Shown here piece after piece: positions 60,753 through 64,000 of a stretch of DNA of 64,000 nt (positions within the stretch are counted from its first letter, which is position 1; the number at the start of each line of letters is the position of its first letter). The notes under the pieces were generated by a model. The model ran no database searches and was not told where the DNA came from. It saw only the letters and a program-made list of their open reading frames with translations. The translations under genes and the position numbers were made by a program. Source of the stretch: Candidatus Solirubrobacter pratensis. GTDB lineage: Bacteria > Actinomycetota > Thermoleophilia > Solirubrobacterales > Solirubrobacteraceae. The stretch covers positions 248,001 through 312,000 of the forward strand of contig NZ_AUEK01000003.1 of assembly GCF_000425945.1 (NCBI RefSeq), written 5' to 3'.

Positions 60753-61661
60753 CTAGAGCTCGATCTCGCGCCCCGCGCCCGTCTCGAGCGCGAGGCGGAG
60801 GACCAGCTCGGCGGCCGCCGCGTCCTCGGCCACGTGTCCCATCGCCTTGTAGACGGTGATCTCGCCGGCGCCGTCGCGGCCGGGCGCGCGGCCGAGCAGG
60901 ATCTCGCCGAGCTCGGTCGCGGCCGCCGGATCGAGCCCTGCCAGCTCGGCGCAGCCGGCGGGCGGCGGGGCGAAGGCGCCGCGGGTCTCGACCAGCAGGC
61001 GCGCGCGGCGCGCGAGCTCGGGGTCGAGCTCGCCGCCCGGCGGCGCGTAGCCGACCGACGTCACGTGCGTGCCCGGCGCGACCTCGTCCGCCCGCAGCAC
61101 CGGCTCGCGCGCGCCGGTCGTGAGGCAGATGACGTCGGCGCCCTCCGCCGGGGCGCCGGTCACGCTCGCGCCGAACGCCTCCGCCAGCTCGCGCGCCGCG
61201 GCGGGATCCCTCGCGGTCACGCGGACCTCCTCGAAGTCGCACGCGAGCAGCGCCAGGTGCGCGCGGGCCTGGACGCCGGAGCCGACGACCGAGAGCACGC
61301 GCGCGTCCGGGCGCGCGGCGAGCCGGACCGACAGCGCGGACGCGGCGGCGGTCCGCATCGCCGTCACGTGGCCGCCGTCCATCGCCGCCAGCGCCTGTCC
61401 CGTGTCCGCGTCGATGACGCAGATCAGCGCAGGATGCGAGTCGGCGCTGTCCGGGAACAGCCCCACGAGCTTGATCACGACAGGCCCGCCGGCGCGGCGC
61501 CCCGGCATCGTGAGGACCGTCCCGCGCTCGACCTCGACGGCCTGGCGCGGCGGCGCCGACAGCTCTCCGGCAGACAGCGCGCGGAACCCGCCGGCGATCG
61601 CGTCGACCAGCGCGCCGGGCTCCAGCAGCGCCTCGACCTCCGCGCGTGAGATGAGAAGCAT
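60753..61661 (-). CDS. Ornithine cyclodeaminase/mu-crystallin family protein
   Basis: 302 aa NAD(P)-dependent enzyme. Family motifs: FRALSAGELSAPPRQAVEV, KLVGLFPDSADSHPALICVI, MDGGHVTAMRTAAASALSVR and the Rossmann loop VVGSGVQARAHL, with ITVYKAMGHVAEDAAAA near the end. Members include ornithine cyclodeaminase, alanine dehydrogenase and imine reductases; the substrate cannot be fixed. ATG has a TAGGCT box 8 bases upstream (61670-61675, minus strand), a leaderless arrangement. Convergent with the hydrolase-MBL gene, 24 bases apart. Confidence 0.88.
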   Translation of the reverse strand: MLLISRAEVEALLEPGALVDAIAGGFRALSAGELSAPPRQAVEVERGTVLTMPGRRAGGPVVIKLVGLFPDSADSHPALICVIDADTGQALAAMDGGHVTAMRTAAASALSVRLAARPDARVLSVVGSGVQARAHLALLACDFEEVRVTARDPAAARELAEAFGASVTGAPAEGADVICLTTGAREPVLRADEVAPGTHVTSVGYAPPGGELDPELARRARLLVETRGAFAPPPAGCAELAGLDPAAATELGEILLGRAPGRDGAGEITVYKAMGHVAEDAAAAELVLRLALETGAGREIEL

Positions 61662-61669
61662 GAGCGCCG

Positions 61670-61675
61670 AGCCTA
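61670..61675 (-). promoter_or_regulatory. -10 box for the cyclodeaminase-family gene (leaderless)
   Basis: TAGGCT on the minus strand, 8 bases before the ATG. Confidence 0.5.
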
Positions 61676-61699
61676 GTCTGCCCGGGCGCGCCGAGCACT

Positions 61700-61800
61700 C
61701 TCCGCGGCGCGAGCTCGCGAGGCGTGCGCTTCCTCGTCCGCGCCCGCCGAACTCGCCGAGGAATCGCCCCCTGGGCGATTCGGCCTTCAGGAATCTCGTG
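61700..61800 (+). repeat. Dispersed repeat, copy J (subtype 2), before fliJ
   Basis: GCGCGAGCTCGCGAGGCGTG, then CGCCGAACTCGCCGAGG and AATCGCCCCCTGGGCGATTCGG, the same order as copy G at 43 kb; homologous over about 76 bases. Core 61759-61785. It marks the junction where the flagellar genes resume. Confidence 0.75.
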
Positions 61801-61808
61801 CCCTGTCG

Positions 61809-62279
61809 ATGACAATGCTCGTGGAGACTCCGTCCTTCACGTTCCGGCTCGAGCGCGTCCGGACGCTGCGTGAGCGCGCCGAGGAGCGTGCGAAAGAAGC
61901 GCTCGCCCACGAGCTGCGGCTCCGCGTCCGCGGCGAGGCGGTCCTGCGCGAGGCCACGGACGCCGTGCACGAGGCCCGGGAGGCCGGGCTGAGCACCGTC
62001 AGCGGGCGCTCGAGCGCCTTCGACCTGCTGGCCGTCCAGGCGCACCTCGAGCGCGCCGAGCGCGCCCGCCGCGAGGCGGCGCTCGACCTCGACCGCCAGG
62101 ACGCCGAGGTGGCCGCCCGCCGCACCGCGCTGTCTGCCGCCGCGCGCGACCGCCAGGCGATCGACAAGCTCAAGGAGCGACGGCGCTCCGAGCACGAGCG
62201 CGAATGGGCGCGCCGCTCGCAGAACCAGCTCGACGAGCTCGCGCTCGCCGTGCACCGCCGCGGGAGCGTCGCCGCGTGA
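61809..62279 (+). CDS. fliJ: Flagellar export chaperone FliJ
   Basis: 156 aa antiparallel coiled-coil stalk of the export ATPase. Starts FTFRLERVRTLRERAEERAK as FliJ does, with long Arg/Ala/Glu heptads (RARREAALDLDRQDAEVAAR, DKLKERRRSEHEREWARR) and a C-terminal DELALAVHRR. ATG at 61809 (a second ATG two codons on). Overlaps the transglycosylase gene by 4 bases (GTGA). Confidence 0.88.
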   Translation: MTMLVETPSFTFRLERVRTLRERAEERAKEALAHELRLRVRGEAVLREATDAVHEAREAGLSTVSGRSSAFDLLAVQAHLERAERARREAALDLDRQDAEVAARRTALSAAARDRQAIDKLKERRRSEHEREWARRSQNQLDELALAVHRRGSVAA

Positions 62280-62926
62280 GCATCGAGTCGGTGCTCGACC
62301 GCATGAACGCGCTGCAGGCGATGCTGGACTCGGCCTCCGGGCCTCCCGCGCCCGCAGCCGCCGGCACGGGGGACGCGGCCGCGTTCTCGGCCGCGCTGGC
62401 CTCCGCGTCGGCGGGTGCGGACAGCGGGACGGACTCCGGCGCCTCCGCTGCAACGTTCGCAAGCCTCGCCTCGCCGCTCGGCGCCGCCGCGTCCGCGCCG
62501 GCCGGCGCCTCCGGGCTTCCCGCCGGCACGCCCTACGGCGCCGAGATCACCGCCGCGGCGCAGCGCAACGGCCTCGACCCCGCGCTGCTCGCGGGCCTGA
62601 TCGAGCAGGAGTCCGGCTTCGACGCCGGCGCCCGCTCCGGCGCCGGCGCGCAGGGGCTGACGCAGCTGATGCCGGGCACCGCCGCCGGCCTCGGCGTGAC
62701 CGACCCGCTCGATCCCGCGCAGGCGATCGAGGGCGGCGCCAAGTACCTCAAGCAGCAGCTCGACCGCTTCGGCGGCGACACCGCCCGCGCGCTCGCCGCC
62801 TACAACGCCGGGCCCGGCGCCGTGCAGCGCTTCGGCGGCGTGCCGCCGTACGCCGAGACGCAGAACTACGTTCGCGCCGTGCAGGCCAACGCCGCGTCCT
62901 TCCGCTCGTCCACCCCCACCGCGTGA
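62276..62926 (+). CDS. Lytic transglycosylase (SLT domain), likely flagellar
   Basis: 216 aa. Ala/Ser-rich N-terminal 80 residues without a cleavable signal, then an SLT domain: catalytic Glu112 in GLIEQESGFDAGARS, AQGLTQLMPGTAAGLGV, GAKYLKQQLDRFGG, ALAAYNAGPGAV. It probably opens peptidoglycan for the rod, replacing the hydrolase half absent from FlgJ, and is presumably exported by the flagellar system. GTG start overlapping fliJ. Confidence 0.9.
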   Translation: MSIESVLDRMNALQAMLDSASGPPAPAAAGTGDAAAFSAALASASAGADSGTDSGASAATFASLASPLGAAASAPAGASGLPAGTPYGAEITAAAQRNGLDPALLAGLIEQESGFDAGARSGAGAQGLTQLMPGTAAGLGVTDPLDPAQAIEGGAKYLKQQLDRFGGDTARALAAYNAGPGAVQRFGGVPPYAETQNYVRAVQANAASFRSSTPTA

Positions 62927-62931
62927 GCCAG

Positions 62932-64000
62932 ATGACCACCGATCGCACCGCCGTCGCCCCGCGCTCCACCGCGCTCGCCGAGCGCCCGGGCTCCGGTTCG
63001 CGCTCCAAGCCCCCGGCGCCCGGCGCCTTCGCCGCCCTGCTCGGCGCCCAGGCGCCCGCGGACGCCCGGCCGGCTCGCGAGGTCCAGCCGCGCGATGCGG
63101 CGCCGGCCCGTCCGGACGCGCCGCGCGACGACGCGCCCAAGGCCGGCGACAAGGCCGCCGAGCCGCCCGGCACCGCCGGCGACGCCGCGGCCCCCGCGTC
63201 GCCGCAGCCGCCGCAGCCCGAGCCGGCCGCCGCGCCCGCGCCGACGCCGGAGCAGCTCGCCGTCCAGCTCGCGTCCCCCCTGCCCGCCGCGCCGCCGCAG
63301 AGCGCCGCTCCGGCCACGGAGCCTCCCGCCCAGGCGCAGCAGCCGCCGCCCGCCGCCACGCAGCCCGTCGCCGCTCCGGTGCCCGCGGCCGCGCCGGCCG
63401 TCCCGGCGCCCGCTCCGGCGCCGGTCGCGCCCGAGACCGCGGCGCCGGTCGCCGCCTCGCAGGCCGCGATCGCCGAGGCGCCTGCGACGCAGACGCCGGC
63501 GCCGAGCGTGCCCGCCGTGGGCGACGCCAAGCCGCCTGCCGCGCCCGCCGCTCCCGCGCAGCCGGTCGCGCCCCAGCCGCCGGCCGGCACCGGCGTCAAG
63601 CCCGACACGAGCGACGCGCGCTCGCAGTCGCAGCCGCGGCCCGAGCAGACCGCCGCGCCCACGCCGACCCCGAGCACCGCGCCGGCCGACGTCGCGCCCA
63701 AGGCCGACGCGCCCAAGCCGGCCGAGAACGCGCCCGCGCAGCCGCTGCAGGCGCCCGCCCCGGCGGCACCCAGCCAGGCGGCCGCCGCCGCGCAGCGCGC
63801 CGTCCCGCTCTACCGCGCCCCGAACGTCGCTGCCGCCGTCATCCACCTCGCGCAGGAGCGCGGCGTCACGCACGCCCGCATCAACCTCAAGCCGGCCGAG
63901 CTCGGCGGCATCGAAGTGCGCCTGCACTCGACGCCGCAGGGCGTTTCCGCCCATCTCGTGGCCGACTCGCCCGAGGCCGCCAAGGCGCTCTCGCAGGCCG
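62932..64000 (+). CDS. fliK: Flagellar hook-length control protein FliK (3' end outside window)
   Basis: About 356 codons visible. A very long Pro/Ala/Gln-rich ruler-like region (about residues 20-290) precedes the start of the FliK C-terminal domain: VIHLAQERGVTHARINLKPA and ELGGIEVRLHSTPQGVSAHL, running into the right edge. Controls hook length by ending rod/hook export. ATG five bases after the transglycosylase stop. Confidence 0.87.
   Translation, partial: MTTDRTAVAPRSTALAERPGSGSRSKPPAPGAFAALLGAQAPADARPAREVQPRDAAPARPDAPRDDAPKAGDKAAEPPGTAGDAAAPASPQPPQPEPAAAPAPTPEQLAVQLASPLPAAPPQSAAPATEPPAQAQQPPPAATQPVAAPVPAAAPAVPAPAPAPVAPETAAPVAASQAAIAEAPATQTPAPSVPAVGDAKPPAAPAAPAQPVAPQPPAGTGVKPDTSDARSQSQPRPEQTAAPTPTPSTAPADVAPKADAPKPAENAPAQPLQAPAPAAPSQAAAAAQRAVPLYRAPNVAAAVIHLAQERGVTHARINLKPAELGGIEVRLHSTPQGVSAHLVADSPEAAKALSQA

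Overview
The window is a 64 kb, very GC-rich piece of an actinobacterial chromosome that carries the replication origin neighbourhood and a flagellar cluster. The combination of a flagellum with CsrA/FliW control, a mycobacterial-type pknB-pbpA-rodA-pstP-fha operon near dnaA, many GTG starts and short leaderless-type promoters points to a motile member of the class Thermoleophilia (Solirubrobacterales; Conexibacter- or Solirubrobacter-like). That placement is an inference, not a search result.

Layout. 1-10.2 kb: accessory and housekeeping genes (ABC exporter, AI-2E family permease, YmdB phosphodiesterase, a nucleotide-pyrophosphatase-like enzyme, an aminotransferase followed by a divergent D-Ala-D-Ala-ligase-like enzyme, AraC/VOC/DHFR-like genes). 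10.2-12.5 kb: a DUF151 nuclease divergent from a membrane histidine kinase, then tRNA-Ile(GAU). 12.5-27.1 kb: the origin region. parB, parA, rsmG, khpB, yidC, yidD, rnpA and rpmH read leftward; dnaA, dnaN, recF, dciA, gyrB and gyrA read rightward. Two parS sites overlap the rsmG start. 27.1-27.5 kb: a stretch without a protein gene that looks like an autonomous structured RNA with its own promoter, a 14-codon reading frame and a strong intrinsic terminator. 27.5-30.7 kb: HNH nuclease, prephenate dehydratase, DUF4446 and an anchored secreted protein. 30.8-42.2 kb: cell-wall and phospho-signalling block: one polytopic Ser/Thr kinase, the translationally coupled operon fhaA-fhaB-pstP-rodA/ftsW-pbpA-pknB-ddl, and a third kinase with a predicted carbohydrate-binding-like ectodomain. 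42.3-64 kb: flagellar genes. Leftward: flgF-flgG-flgJ-flgN-flgK-flgL-fliW-csrA. Rightward: a FliK-like and FlhB-like pair, fliA, flaG-fliD-fliS-fliT-like, flgB-flgC-fliE-fliF-fliG-fliH-fliI, then a three-gene non-flagellar insertion, then fliJ, a lytic transglycosylase and fliK (cut by the window edge).

The most unusual signals are not protein families. (1) A dispersed intercistronic repeat with a GGGAG-N-AATCGCCC / GGGCGATT-N-CTCCC dyad recurs at 8 or more places and in several copies carries a Shine-Dalgarno sequence just before the next start codon; one copy has become the coding end of flgJ. (2) A second GC-rich repeat is shared by the gyrB-gyrA gap and a site near 10.2 kb. (3) The gyrA-downstream RNA has mutually exclusive hairpins. 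(4) A TANNNT box 6-8 bases before a start codon recurs upstream of unrelated genes and fixes several starts. (5) Sigma-28-type promoters can be read upstream of flaG and flgB, fitting the fliA gene next to them.
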